DNA from: Actinomycetes bacterium
GTDB taxonomy: Bacteria; Actinomycetota; Actinomycetes; Actinomycetales; Cellulomonadaceae
NCBI GenBank assembly: GCA_023412515.1
Contig: JAEYNO010000158.1
Coordinates: forward strand, 1 to 29,691
Reading direction: 5' to 3'
Length of the DNA: 29,691 nucleotides
The position numbers and the translations under genes were made by a program. Every line of letters starts with the position of its first letter. Positions within the stretch are counted from its first letter, which is position 1. Below are positions 13,217-20,572 of the stretch, piece after piece. Under the pieces are notes generated by a model. It was not told where the DNA came from and did no database searches. It was given only the letters and a program-made list of their open reading frames with translations.

Positions 13217-13807
13217 ATGGGTGACCGTCGGTACCACCATGGAGACCTCGCTGCTGCCCTGCTGGCGCGCGCCGAGCAGACCCTGCACGAGAGCGGGATC
13301 CAGTCGCTCTCCCTGCGGGGGTTGGCACGCGACGTCGGCGTCAGCCCCGCGGCCCCGAACCGCCACTACAAGTCGAAGCAGGCGCTGCTCAACGCCCTGG
13401 CGGTCGCCGGTTTCGAGCGCCTGGCGCAGGCCATCTCGACGTCCCAGCGCGGGGCCGGTGACGGGTTCGCAGAGCGACTGGACGCCGCCGCTCGCGCCTA
13501 CGTGGACTTCGCCGTCCACAACGCCGCTCTGCTCGACCTCATGTTCTCGACCAAGCACGACACGTCGGCGTCAGCGGATCTCGGACCAGGTGTCCACCAG
13601 TGGTCCGATCAGCTGCTGGAGCTCATCGCCGACGGACAACGTCGGGGCGAGGTGCGCCCGGGGCCGCTCGAGCGCATGGCGCTTCCCGTGGTCGCTGCGT
13701 TGCACGGGTACGCCGGGTTGGTGGTGAGCCGCGCCCTGCCCCAAGAGCTGGCCGAGCAGGGCCTCGACGACCTGATCGACTCCCTGCTCCGCGGGTGCGC
13801 GCCGTAG
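13217..13807 (+). CDS. TetR-family regulator divergent from SDR
   Basis: A 196-aa TetR repressor. The N-terminal DNA-binding domain is clear: HHGDLAAALLARAEQTLHESGIQSLSLRGLARDVGVSPAAPNRHYKSKQALLNAL (about 7-61), where the recognition helix is SPAAPNRHYKSK. The RRYHHGDL opening and the C-terminal domain are of the WHG type common beside oxidoreductases. ATG 13217 follows TAGGCT (13205-13210) by 6 nt, a leaderless start. Both divergent starts here are leaderless and the whole control region is only 61 bp. Control of the SDR gene is inferred from position; the ligand is unknown. Confidence 0.9.
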   Translation: MGDRRYHHGDLAAALLARAEQTLHESGIQSLSLRGLARDVGVSPAAPNRHYKSKQALLNALAVAGFERLAQAISTSQRGAGDGFAERLDAAARAYVDFAVHNAALLDLMFSTKHDTSASADLGPGVHQWSDQLLELIADGQRRGEVRPGPLERMALPVVAALHGYAGLVVSRALPQELAEQGLDDLIDSLLRGCAP

Positions 13808-13912
13808 GCGTCGCCCCGCTCACGGCCCAGCCGGCGCCACCCACCGGACGATCCCGGCGCGCGGCAGGCCGTCAGTGACCGCGCTCCCCGGGGCACCCGC
13901 CGGGAGCCGACC

Positions 13913-14809
13913 TCAGCCCGGCCCGTCGCTCGTCGCGGCGAGCAGCGGCACGAGCACGTCGCTGATCGGCGTCGGGATGCCGTGCGCGCGCCCGAGGCGG
14001 CTCACCACGCCGTTGCGGACGTCCCACTCGAGCGGCCGCCCCGCCTCGCGGTCGGCCAGGATCGACGTGCCGCGGTCCGGGGGCGCGCCGCGGAAGGCGT
14101 CGAGGACGCGCTGCGGCTCGTCCTCCCCCAGGTCCGCGCCCTGCGCGCGCGCGACCGCGAGGCACTCGCGCAGGTAGGCCAGCGTGAGCGCACCGACGTC
14201 GTCCCGGCCGAACACGCCCGAGCGCCGACCCGTGAGCGCCATGAGTCCCGCGGCCGCGTTCTGCAGCAGCTTGCGCCACGCGTCGGACAGGAAGTCCGAC
14301 GTCGTGCCGACCACGCACCGCGACCCCTGCAGCGCGCGGACGACGACGTCGGACCCGGGTGCGTCCGGGAGGGTCAGCCGCGGGTCGGCGAGGAGCCGCA
14401 CGGTCGCGTCCGGCAGGCGCTCCGCGGGGAACCACACCACGGCGGGCACGACGGTCGCCCCCGGCGCGAGCGGCGCCACCGCCTGCCGCTGCTCGACGCC
14501 GTTCTGCAGGACGCACACGACGGTGCCCGGACGGCAGAGCCGCGCGAGCCACGGCGCGGCGTCGGCGTTCTGCGTGGCCTTCACCGCGAGGACCACGAGG
14601 TCGACGGCACCCGGAGCGTCGTCCGGGTCGGTCCGGACGGGGACGGGCGCGACCACGACCGAGGCGCCCACGTCGAGCCGCAGCTCGGGACGGGCCGTGC
14701 GGCCGGCGACGAACGGCGCGGCGCCGTTCTCGTGCAGCGCGACCGCGACCGTCGTCCCGATCGCACCCGGTCCCACGACCGCCACCGTCGGCAGGTCCGT
14801 CTCGGTCAT
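13913..14809 (-). CDS. 2-Dehydropantoate 2-reductase family (ApbA/PanE)
   Basis: A 298-aa NADPH-dependent reductase of the ketopantoate reductase superfamily. The Rossmann motif GPGAIG lies at 13-18 (VAVVGPGAIGTTVAVAL). The mid-region has VDLVVLAVKATQ with the lysine before the cofactor, and VLQNGVEQ, the family's 'xQNG' motif. The C-terminal helical domain begins at DAWRKLLQNAAAGLMALTG, carrying the catalytic lysine-asparagine pair, and ends with DVRNGVVSRLGRAHGIPTPISDVL. Ketopantoate reduction in the pantothenate/CoA pathway is the textbook role, but actinobacteria carry several paralogues with other 2-oxo acid substrates and no other pan gene is nearby. ATG 14809 has GGGGAGG 6 nt upstream. 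Confidence 0.88.
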   Translation of the reverse strand: MTETDLPTVAVVGPGAIGTTVAVALHENGAAPFVAGRTARPELRLDVGASVVVAPVPVRTDPDDAPGAVDLVVLAVKATQNADAAPWLARLCRPGTVVCVLQNGVEQRQAVAPLAPGATVVPAVVWFPAERLPDATVRLLADPRLTLPDAPGSDVVVRALQGSRCVVGTTSDFLSDAWRKLLQNAAAGLMALTGRRSGVFGRDDVGALTLAYLRECLAVARAQGADLGEDEPQRVLDAFRGAPPDRGTSILADREAGRPLEWDVRNGVVSRLGRAHGIPTPISDVLVPLLAATSDGPG

Positions 14810-14861
14810 CGCAGGCCTCCCCTCCACGACGCCGGACCGGACGACCCGGCCCGGTCCTCCC

Positions 14862-15383
14862 CTACCCGTGCGCCAGGACGCCCAGCGCGAGCACCGCCAG
14901 CGCGAGCACGACCTCGCCCGCCATGACCACGAGCCGCTGCCGCCGGGGCAGCGCCAGCCGGCGCACGGCGAGCAGACCCACCGCGGTCAGCGTCGTCACC
15001 GTGGTGACGGTCGCGACGAGCAGACCCGTCGTGGTCGCGTAGACGCCGAAGGCCGCCAGCGCGAGCGACACCACCGCGGGGCCGACGACGGTCGCGGCAC
15101 CCAGCGTCGAGGCGGCCATGCGGCCGTGCTCGGCGGCCGTGGGGACGCGTGCGTGCACGACGACGTGGCTCAGGAGGTCGGCGAGGTACACCGTGCAGAC
15201 GGTCGCGGCGACCGCGACGGCGAGCGTGCCGAGGGCGCGCCCGGGCGAGGCGTCGGCGTCGTGCGCCTGGAGCGTGAGGATCACGGCCAGCGCGGTGAAC
15301 GCGACGTAGATCCGTTCCTTGAGCGCGGCGGCCCGGTGGGCGGCGTCCGCGCGGTCGTGCGGCGTGGAGCGGCGCTCGCTCAT
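14862..15383 (-). CDS. Multi-pass membrane protein co-transcribed with TetR
   Basis: Family not recognised with confidence. The 173-aa product has a charged N-terminus (MSERRSTPHDRADAAHR) and about four or five hydrophobic helices, among them VAFTALAVILTLQA, LGTLAVAVAATVCTVYLADLLS, LGAATVVGPAVVSLALAAFGVY, TGLLVATVTTVTTLTAVGLLAV and VVMAGEVVLALAVLALGVLA. The loop DLLSHVVVHARVPTAAEHGRM is histidine-rich. Its ATG overlaps the stop of the upstream tetR gene (ATGA), so translation is coupled and it belongs to the regulator's operon. It may be a second target or an accessory of the ABC transporter across the promoter; that is only context. Confidence 0.78.
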   Translation of the reverse strand: MSERRSTPHDRADAAHRAAALKERIYVAFTALAVILTLQAHDADASPGRALGTLAVAVAATVCTVYLADLLSHVVVHARVPTAAEHGRMAASTLGAATVVGPAVVSLALAAFGVYATTTGLLVATVTTVTTLTAVGLLAVRRLALPRRQRLVVMAGEVVLALAVLALGVLAHG

Positions 15384-16033
15384 GCGCCCGGGCGCACGGC
15401 GTAGGCGCGCACGAACGCGCGGGCGCCGTCGGTCATGATCCGCAGGACGTGCGTGCGGTCGGCGCGACGGCGGGAGGGCTCGTTGAGCACCCGCAGCGTC
15501 GTCAGCGCGTGGAAGTGCTCGGCGGCGAGCGCGGGGTCGGGCGCGACGAGCAGACCCGCCCGGGTGAGGTCGTCGAGACGGTCGGCGAGCACCCGGGCCT
15601 GCGCCTCGTCGAGCGGGTGGCCGTCCAGCTCGGGCAGCTGCTGCTCGTTCTCGGTGACGAGCCGGACGGCGGCGAGGTGGTCGGCCGACAGCAGCAGCGC
15701 GTCGCCGAGGTCGGACGCGAGGTCGACGAACGCCCGCTCGAGCGCGGCGGGCTCGCGCAGCGCCGTCGCGTCGCCGAGGCGGTGCGCGACGTGCTCCCGG
15801 AGGGTCTCGAGCGCCCGCTCCCCCGCCTCCTCGACGACGCCGAGGAGCAGCCGACGCTTGTCGCCGTAGTAGTCGTACACCGTGCGCTTCGAGACGCCCG
15901 CCCGCGCGGCGACGGCGTCCATGCTCGTGCGGTCCACGCCGGACTGCACGAACAGCTCGCGCGCGGCGGCCAGGATCGCGACGCGCTTGTGCGCCTGCCC
16001 GGCGCGCACGGGCCTCTCGTCGAGCGTCGTCAT
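15380..16033 (-). CDS. TetR-family regulator of the ABC transporter
   Basis: A 217-aa repressor. Its helix-turn-helix domain (about 15-62) reads HKRVAILAAARELFVQSGVDRTSMDAVAARAGVSKRTVYDYYGDKRRLL, a textbook TetR N-terminus; residues 100-190 form the helical ligand and dimer domain. ATG 16033 has GAAGGGG upstream. The intergenic space to the divergent ABC ATPase carries two tandem 18-bp operators (16063-16100), one overlapping each divergent promoter, so the protein most likely represses both itself and the exporter. The membrane-protein gene at 14862-15383 overlaps its 3' end and would share the same control. Confidence 0.93.
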   Translation of the reverse strand: MTTLDERPVRAGQAHKRVAILAAARELFVQSGVDRTSMDAVAARAGVSKRTVYDYYGDKRRLLLGVVEEAGERALETLREHVAHRLGDATALREPAALERAFVDLASDLGDALLLSADHLAAVRLVTENEQQLPELDGHPLDEAQARVLADRLDDLTRAGLLVAPDPALAAEHFHALTTLRVLNEPSRRRADRTHVLRIMTDGARAFVRAYAVRPGA

Positions 16034-16062
16034 GGTGCCCCTTCTCGCGGTCGAGACCCACG

Positions 16063-16100
16063 CTACACCGTCGGGTGTAGATCTACACCACACGGTGTAG
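16063..16100. promoter_or_regulatory. Tandem TetR operators O1 and O2
   Basis: Two copies of CTACACC-N4-GGTGTAG: O1 at 16063-16080 (centre GTCG) and O2 at 16083-16100 (centre ACAC), with a period of exactly 20 bp. All four 7-base arms are perfect. O2 ends inside TAGTGT (16098-16103), the likely -10 of the ABC operon; O1 overlaps a minus-strand TAGCGT that could serve tetR. Confidence 0.9.
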
Positions 16101-16110
16101 TGTCGCCGTC

Positions 16111-17034
16111 ATGACGTCCCCCGACCCCGTGACGCTCGAGGCCCACGCCCTCACCAAGCGCTACCGCCGCACCACCGCCGTCGACGGCCTGTCGTTCCGC
16201 GTCCGACCCGGCGTCGTCACCGGGTTCCTCGGGCCCAACGGCGCCGGCAAGTCCACGACGCTGCGCCTCTTCCTCGGCCTCGACAGACCCACCAGCGGGG
16301 CGGCGACGGTCGGCGGGCTGCGGCTCGCCGAGCACCCGCACGCGATGCGCGTCGTCGGCGCGATGCTCGACGCGCGCGCCGTCCACCCGCGCCGCAGCGC
16401 CACCGACCACCTCCTCGCCGTCGCCCGCGCGGGGGGCGTCCCGCGGCGGCGCGTCCCCGAGGTGCTCGGCCTCGTCGGCCTCGCCGACGCCGCGCACCGC
16501 GCCGCCGGCGAGCTCTCGCTCGGCATGCAGCAGCGCCTCGGCATCGCGACCGCCCTGGTCGGCGACCCCGGCGTCGTCATCCTCGACGAGCCGCTCAACG
16601 GGCTGGACCCCGAAGGCATCCGGTGGGCCCGCGCCCTCATGCGCGACCTGGCGCGCGAAGGACGCACCGTGCTGTTCTCGAGCCACCTCATGGGCGAGAT
16701 GGAGCTCACCGCCGACCACCTCGTCGTCGTCCACCGCGGGCGGCTGCTGGCCGACCAGCCGCTGACGGCGTTCGTCGCCGACCGCACGACGCGCCGCGTG
16801 CGCGCCCGGAGCCCCGAACGCGAGCGCCTCGCCGCGGCGCTGACCGGCGCCGGTGTCGAGACGCGCGTCGATCCGGCCGCCGCCGACGCGCTCGACGTCA
16901 CGGGCGCCACGGCCGTCGACGTCGGACGCGTCGCCGCGACGGCCGGCGTCGCGCTCGCCGAGCTCACGGACGTCCGCGACTCGCTCGAGGACGTCTTCCT
17001 CGCCATGACCGCCGCACGGAAGGACGCCGCCTGA
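16111..17034 (+). CDS. ABC transporter ATP-binding protein
   Basis: A 307-aa ATPase subunit of an ABC-2 type (DrrA/CcmA-like) exporter. Walker A is GPNGAGKS (41-48), the signature is LSLGMQQR (135-142), Walker B is VVILDE (155-160) and the switch histidine is H192 (SSHLMGEM). The C-terminal extension, ending DVRDSLEDVFLAMT, is typical of DrrA-like subunits. ATG 16111 follows TAGTGT by 7 nt, suggesting a leaderless transcript, and that -10 overlaps operator O2. The permease gene starts 1 nt after its stop, so the pair forms an operon under TetR control. The exported compound is unknown; lipids, peptides or antibiotics are typical for the family. Confidence 0.95.
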   Translation: MTSPDPVTLEAHALTKRYRRTTAVDGLSFRVRPGVVTGFLGPNGAGKSTTLRLFLGLDRPTSGAATVGGLRLAEHPHAMRVVGAMLDARAVHPRRSATDHLLAVARAGGVPRRRVPEVLGLVGLADAAHRAAGELSLGMQQRLGIATALVGDPGVVILDEPLNGLDPEGIRWARALMRDLAREGRTVLFSSHLMGEMELTADHLVVVHRGRLLADQPLTAFVADRTTRRVRARSPERERLAAALTGAGVETRVDPAAADALDVTGATAVDVGRVAATAGVALAELTDVRDSLEDVFLAMTAARKDAA

Positions 17035-17035
17035 C

Positions 17036-17791
17036 ATGGACCTCCTCGCCTCCGAGTGGATCAAGGCTCGCAGCGTCCGCGGCACGTGGCTCCTCGCCGC
17101 GTCGACGGTCCTCGTCACGACGGTGGTCGGGCTGCTCGGCATCAGCGCGCTGGTCCCCGCGTGGCGCGTCGACCTGCCCGCCGACGTCGATCCCGTCGCC
17201 GTCGGCCTCAAGGGCGTGCTCGTCGGCCAGGTGCTCGTGGCGTGCCTCGGTGCGCAGCTCGTGACCGGCGAGTACGCCACGGGGCAGATCGTCTCGACGC
17301 TGACCGTCGCGCCCCGCCGCACGGCCGTCCTGGCCGCGAAGACGGCGGTCGCCGCGCTCGTCGCCACCGTCACCGCCGTCCTCACGGTCGTCGTCGCGAC
17401 CGCCGCGAGCCAGGGCGCGCTCGCCGCCGCCGGCCTGCCGACCGCCGACCTCGGTGACCCCGCGACCGTGCGGGCGATCCTCTGCGCCAGCGCCTACCTG
17501 GTCCTGACGGCCGTGCTCGGCGTCGGGTTCGGCACGCTCACCCGCAGCTCGTCGGGCACGCTCGCGATCGTCGTGACGGTGGCCCTGCTCGTGCCCGCGC
17601 TCGCCCCCGGACTGCCCGGCGCGGTCGGAGACCTCGTGGCCACGTACTGGCCGACGACCGCCGGTCAGGCCTCCTACACGCGGCACGGCACCGGGGCGCT
17701 CTCCCCCGTCGGCGGCCTCGCGGTCATGGCCGTGTTCACCGTGTGGACCACTGTCGCCGCCGCTGCGACCCTCCGCGCGCGCGACGCCTGA
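17036..17791 (+). CDS. ABC-2 type transporter permease
   Basis: A 251-aa integral membrane subunit with about six helices. The start MDLLASEWIKARSVRGTWLLAASTVLVTTVVGLLG is the standard opening of short ABC-2 permeases ('EW.K..S.R...L'). Then VACLGAQLVTGEYATGQIVSTLTVAPRR carries the conserved cytoplasmic 'TGEYxTG...T....P.R' motif (about 72-100). Further helices lie at about 102-125, 150-170, 178-200 and 228-246. Together with the preceding ATPase it would form an A2B2 exporter. Start and order (1-nt gap) imply coupled expression. A small hairpin follows. Confidence 0.92.
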   Translation: MDLLASEWIKARSVRGTWLLAASTVLVTTVVGLLGISALVPAWRVDLPADVDPVAVGLKGVLVGQVLVACLGAQLVTGEYATGQIVSTLTVAPRRTAVLAAKTAVAALVATVTAVLTVVVATAASQGALAAAGLPTADLGDPATVRAILCASAYLVLTAVLGVGFGTLTRSSSGTLAIVVTVALLVPALAPGLPGAVGDLVATYWPTTAGQASYTRHGTGALSPVGGLAVMAVFTVWTTVAAAATLRARDA

Positions 17792-17798
17792 CCCGTCC

Positions 17799-17816
17799 CC
17801 CCGTCGCCCGACGGGG
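17799..17816 (+). terminator. Short hairpin after the ABC permease gene
   Basis: CCCCGTCG (17799-17806) pairs with CGACGGGG (17809-17816), 7-8 bp with a tight loop, starting 7 nt after the stop. A weak to moderate terminator. Confidence 0.55.
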
Positions 17817-17926
17817 CCACGGCCGCGTCCACCCCCGGGGGGACGCCGCGCACCCGGCGCGGGTGCGAGGGTCGACCGGCCCCACCGCCGCGGCCTCCCT
17901 CCCCGCCGACAGAGAGCAGCACGCGC

Positions 17927-18475
17927 GTGTTCCAGCAGGTCCCGGTCCTCCCGGTCGTCGTCCCCCTCGCCGCCCTCACGCTGGGGGTGCTGCTGTGGCA
18001 CCTGCACCGGCGCGGCCGCCTGACGGTGCCGCGCGCGGCCGTCGCGCTCGCGCTGTGCGTCTACGTGGCCGGGGTGGTCGCCAACACGGTGTTCCCGATC
18101 TTCCTCGACAAGCCCGCGCGCGAGGGCGTGTGGCACGCGTCGCTCCAGCTGGTGCCGATCGTCGGCTACGAGACCGGCGACGCCGCGATGAACGTCGCGG
18201 TGTTCGTCCCGCTCGGCGCGCTGCTGGCACTCGTGCTCGCGCGGCCCACGTGGCCGCGCGTGCTCGTCGCCGTCGCGGGCTTCAGCCTGACCATCGAGGT
18301 GACGCAGCTCGTCACGGCGGTCCTGCTCGGCGGGGGTCACGTCGCCGACGTCAACGACCTGCTGTTCAACGTCGTCGGCGGCCTCGTGGGCTTCGCGCTG
18401 CTGCTCGGGGTGCGGCGCGTCCCGCGCATCGGTGCGCTCGTCGAGCACTTCCGCTGGCAGCCCGCGGACGCGTGA
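17927..18475 (+). CDS. VanZ-like membrane protein
   Basis: A 182-aa membrane protein with about five helices (roughly 4-24, 35-55, 82-102, 108-130, 142-162). The VanZ-type core is recognisable: LVPIVGYETGDAAMNVAVFVPLGALLALVL, then the conserved SLTIEVTQLVTAVLLGGGHVADVNDLLFNVVGGLVG, where TIEVTQ and DVNDLLFNVVGG are the family hallmarks. VanZ itself gives slight teicoplanin resistance; most relatives are of unknown function and should not be read as resistance genes. GTG 17927 is the only sensible start before the first helix; a clear ribosome-binding site is lacking. It has its own intergenic space of about 135 bp and converges with a GNAT gene. Confidence 0.85.
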   Translation: MFQQVPVLPVVVPLAALTLGVLLWHLHRRGRLTVPRAAVALALCVYVAGVVANTVFPIFLDKPAREGVWHASLQLVPIVGYETGDAAMNVAVFVPLGALLALVLARPTWPRVLVAVAGFSLTIEVTQLVTAVLLGGGHVADVNDLLFNVVGGLVGFALLLGVRRVPRIGALVEHFRWQPADA

Positions 18476-18496
18476 CGCCCCCGGGGCGGTCGCGCG

Positions 18497-19000
18497 TCAG
18501 CCGACGAGCCCGCGGGGACTCGTGGGCCGCTCGTACCTCTCCTCGGTGCGCGACGGGTCGCGCGGCAGCGCCTGCGTCTCGCCCGTGCGCGTGAACCCGG
18601 CGCGCACGTAGAGGTCGACGGCCTCGGCGTTGTCGTCGACCACCCACAGCGACACCGTGCGCGCCCCGTCGGCGGCACCGGCCCGCACCACGGTGTCGAG
18701 CAGCGACCAGCCGATGCCGCGGCGGCGCACCTCGGGCGCGACCCACAGCGAGACGACGTGGCGGTCGTCCTCGGGCGACCCGGGCTCGGGCACCAACGAG
18801 ACGAGGCCCTTGGGCGCGTCCGCGTCGTCGACCGCGACCCACGTGGGGCTCGTCCGCAGGCGCATCCGCCAGTGCGACTCGGTGAACCGCTCCTCGCGCG
18901 TCAGCGACGCACCGAACGCCTCCGACGACTCCCGCAGCGCCCGCAGGCGCACGTCGCGCACGATGGGCCAGTCGTCCTCGTCGACGCGTCGGATCAGCAC
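18497..19000 (-). CDS. GNAT-family N-acetyltransferase
   Basis: A 167-aa acetyl-CoA-dependent acyltransferase. The GNAT fold runs from VLIRRVDEDDWPIVRDVRLRAL (strand 1/helix 1) to the acetyl-CoA-binding signature VSLWVAPEVRRRGIGWSLLD (about 85-104, R/QxxGxG/A) and on to SLWVVDDNAEAVDLYVRAGFTRTGE (the 'N..A..LY...GF' motif). The acceptor is unknown. The start is uncertain: GTG 19000 is chosen because strand 1 begins there, CATGCT lies 6 nt upstream and it avoids overlap with the next gene; the frame is open to 19075. It follows a 49-aa acidic protein and a second GNAT on the same strand. Confidence 0.88.
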   Translation of the reverse strand: MLIRRVDEDDWPIVRDVRLRALRESSEAFGASLTREERFTESHWRMRLRTSPTWVAVDDADAPKGLVSLVPEPGSPEDDRHVVSLWVAPEVRRRGIGWSLLDTVVRAGAADGARTVSLWVVDDNAEAVDLYVRAGFTRTGETQALPRDPSRTEERYERPTSPRGLVG

Positions 19001-19046
19001 CGGCACAGCATGCCCCACGCGCGGCCCGGGCGGCCCGAGGCGCGCC

Positions 19047-19196
19047 TCACCCCTGCTCGCCGGCCGCGTGCGCATCGCCGTGCCCGGCGGGGTCCGGCGT
19101 CGCTCGCGCGACGTCGGCGACCTCCTCCTCGGGGCGCGGCGGCACGGTCTCGTCGTACTCGAGCTCCGGCACCTGCACGTCGAACGACTCGGACAT
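19047..19196 (-). CDS. Small acidic protein between two acetyltransferases
   Basis: Not recognised. The 49-aa product is strongly acidic and proline-rich with no membrane segment: the first half (MSESFDVQVPELEYDETVPP) is the more ordered part, and the tail (TPDPAGHGDAHAAGEQG) is probably disordered. Support for its reality is a strong GGAAGGAG site 7 nt before the ATG, and its fit between the flanking genes (25 nt after one GNAT, 46 nt before the other). It may be a partner or substrate of one of them; that is inference. Confidence 0.6.
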   Translation of the reverse strand: MSESFDVQVPELEYDETVPPRPEEEVADVARATPDPAGHGDAHAAGEQG

Positions 19197-19221
19197 CTCG
19201 GCTCCTTCCGCCGCGCTCACG

Positions 19222-19737
19222 CTAGCCGCGCGCTCCCGGACCGGCGACCGCACCGGAGGTGCGATGCCCGCCCGACGGGCTCGTCACGCGGCGCAGACCG
19301 TCGTCGAGCACGCCCGCCGTCCAGCCGAGCGCTGCGAAGAAGCCGAGCGCCGCGGCGTTGTCGGGGTCGACGAACGCCACCCACCCCGTCGCCGGCGGAT
19401 GACCGGGCCACGCGAGCGCCGCGCCGAGCGCGGCGCGGCCCACCCCCGACCGCCGTCGCGACGGGTCGACCGCGACGTCGGTGACGGCGTGCCGGTCCCC
19501 GAGCGGGTCCCACTCGACCCCCACGAGCGCCAGCGGGCGACGCCCGTTCTCGACGACCAGCTGCACGCCGGTCGTCTCGGTCTCGACGTGCGCGCACCAG
19601 TCGTCGTCGAGCGGGCCGAGCCACCGGTCGACCTCCGGGTCACGGAACCACGCACGCACCCACGCCTCGTCCGCAGGCTCGTACCGTCGGACCGTCAGCG
19701 CGAGCGCCGCGCGCGGCTCGGAGTCGGACGTCGTCAC
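19222..19737 (-). CDS. GNAT-family N-acetyltransferase
   Basis: A 171-aa acyltransferase distinct from the neighbour at 18497-19000. It begins ALTVRRYEPADEAWVRAWFRDPEV and carries VTDVAVDPSRRRSGVGRAALGAALAW, the R-R-x-G-x-G/A acetyl-CoA loop (about 90-115), then WVAFVDPDNAAALGFFAALGWTAG, the second GNAT signature. GTG 19737 is taken as start because the frame upstream turns into low-complexity sequence and a CATGCT hexamer lies 6 nt before it. The same CATGCT-N6-GTG arrangement occurs at the other GNAT gene. It is probably first in a three-gene operon with the 49-aa protein and the second GNAT. Confidence 0.85.
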   Translation of the reverse strand: MTTSDSEPRAALALTVRRYEPADEAWVRAWFRDPEVDRWLGPLDDDWCAHVETETTGVQLVVENGRRPLALVGVEWDPLGDRHAVTDVAVDPSRRRSGVGRAALGAALAWPGHPPATGWVAFVDPDNAAALGFFAALGWTAGVLDDGLRRVTSPSGGHRTSGAVAGPGARG

Positions 19738-19811
19738 CGCCCCAGCATGCCCGAGCCGTCCTGCCGGTCCGCACCCGGGCGACGGCCCTGCGCAGGCCGG
19801 ACGCCCCGGCG

Positions 19812-20453
19812 TCACCCCACCCGCACGAGCTCCCCCGGCGCCGGCGTCAGCACCTCGGCCTCCGTGAGGTTGCCGAGCAACGTCAGCGCGAGCGAGCGAC
19901 CGGCGTCGCTGAGGGTGCCGTCGTGCACGGGGACCACACGGCGCGGGCGGACCGCCCGCACGTGCTCCACCATGTCCGCCACCCGGAGCCAGGGCGCCCC
20001 GACGGGCTCGAGCAGCACGTCGATCGCCACACCGGCCGGCGCCCGGACGAACGCGTCGCCGGGGTGCAGCACGACCCCGTCGACGAGCAGCGCGACGTTC
20101 GTCGGCAGCGGCACCTCCGGGTGGATGACCTCGTGCGGCGCGTCGAGCACCTCGACGACGGCCCCGGCCACCTCGAGCCGGTCGCCCGGCGTCAGCAGGT
20201 GGCGGCGCTCGCCGGGGACGCCCGCCTCCGCGAGCGCGTCGAGCACCTGCGCCGGCCCGTGCACGTGCACGTCGCGGGCCGCGACGGCGCCCGCGTCGAG
20301 GTGGTCCGGGTGCGCGTGCGTCACGAGCACGTGCTCGACGCCGTCGAGCGCGGTCTCGACGTCGCTGAACGACCCGGGATCCACGACGAAGGCGCCGCTG
20401 TCGGTGGTGACACGCACGCAGGCGTGCCCGTGCCTGGTCAACGTGAGGCTCAT
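19812..20453 (-). CDS. UlaG-like metallo-beta-lactamase-fold hydrolase
   Basis: A 213-aa cytosolic metal-dependent hydrolase. The fold's metal motif THAHPDH supplies H46, H48, D50 and H51; HGPAQV (strand after the motif), VVLHPGDAFVRA (the later H/D ligands) and RRVVPVHDGTLSD (last histidine) complete it. The start SLTLTRHGHACVRVTTDSGAFVVDPGSF is the hallmark of the UlaG/YtnP-like or L-ascorbate-6-phosphate lactonase-like branch, where the N-terminal 'GHA...I' strand is conserved. Substrate unknown; it is not a beta-lactam resistance enzyme by sequence. ATG 20453 has CAGGAT 6 nt upstream. It is divergent from parA. Confidence 0.9.
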   Translation of the reverse strand: MSLTLTRHGHACVRVTTDSGAFVVDPGSFSDVETALDGVEHVLVTHAHPDHLDAGAVAARDVHVHGPAQVLDALAEAGVPGERRHLLTPGDRLEVAGAVVEVLDAPHEVIHPEVPLPTNVALLVDGVVLHPGDAFVRAPAGVAIDVLLEPVGAPWLRVADMVEHVRAVRPRRVVPVHDGTLSDAGRSLALTLLGNLTEAEVLTPAPGELVRVG

Positions 20454-20560
20454 GGGCCCATCCTGCCGAGATCCGGACGAGTCCGCCCATCCGGGACGAC
20501 GCGGGGCGACGCTCGTGCGGCGTGTCGCACCGGGGTTTCGTGCGCGCCCACCCGCCCGGA

Positions 20561-20566
20561 TACGGT
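20561..20566 (+). promoter_or_regulatory. -10 element of parA-like gene
   Basis: TACGGT lies 6 nt before GTG 20573, fixing that GTG as a probable leaderless start rather than the earlier in-frame one at 20522. Confidence 0.5.
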
Positions 20567-20572
20567 TGCCGC

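Noticed and set aside
17927..18475. VanZ homologue as glycopeptide resistance
   Set aside because: No vanS/vanR/vanH/vanA/vanX genes are near; VanZ-like proteins are common and mostly of unknown function.
19812..20453. Metallo-beta-lactamase fold as antibiotic resistance
   Set aside because: The sequence is of the UlaG-like branch, with no class B beta-lactamase features.
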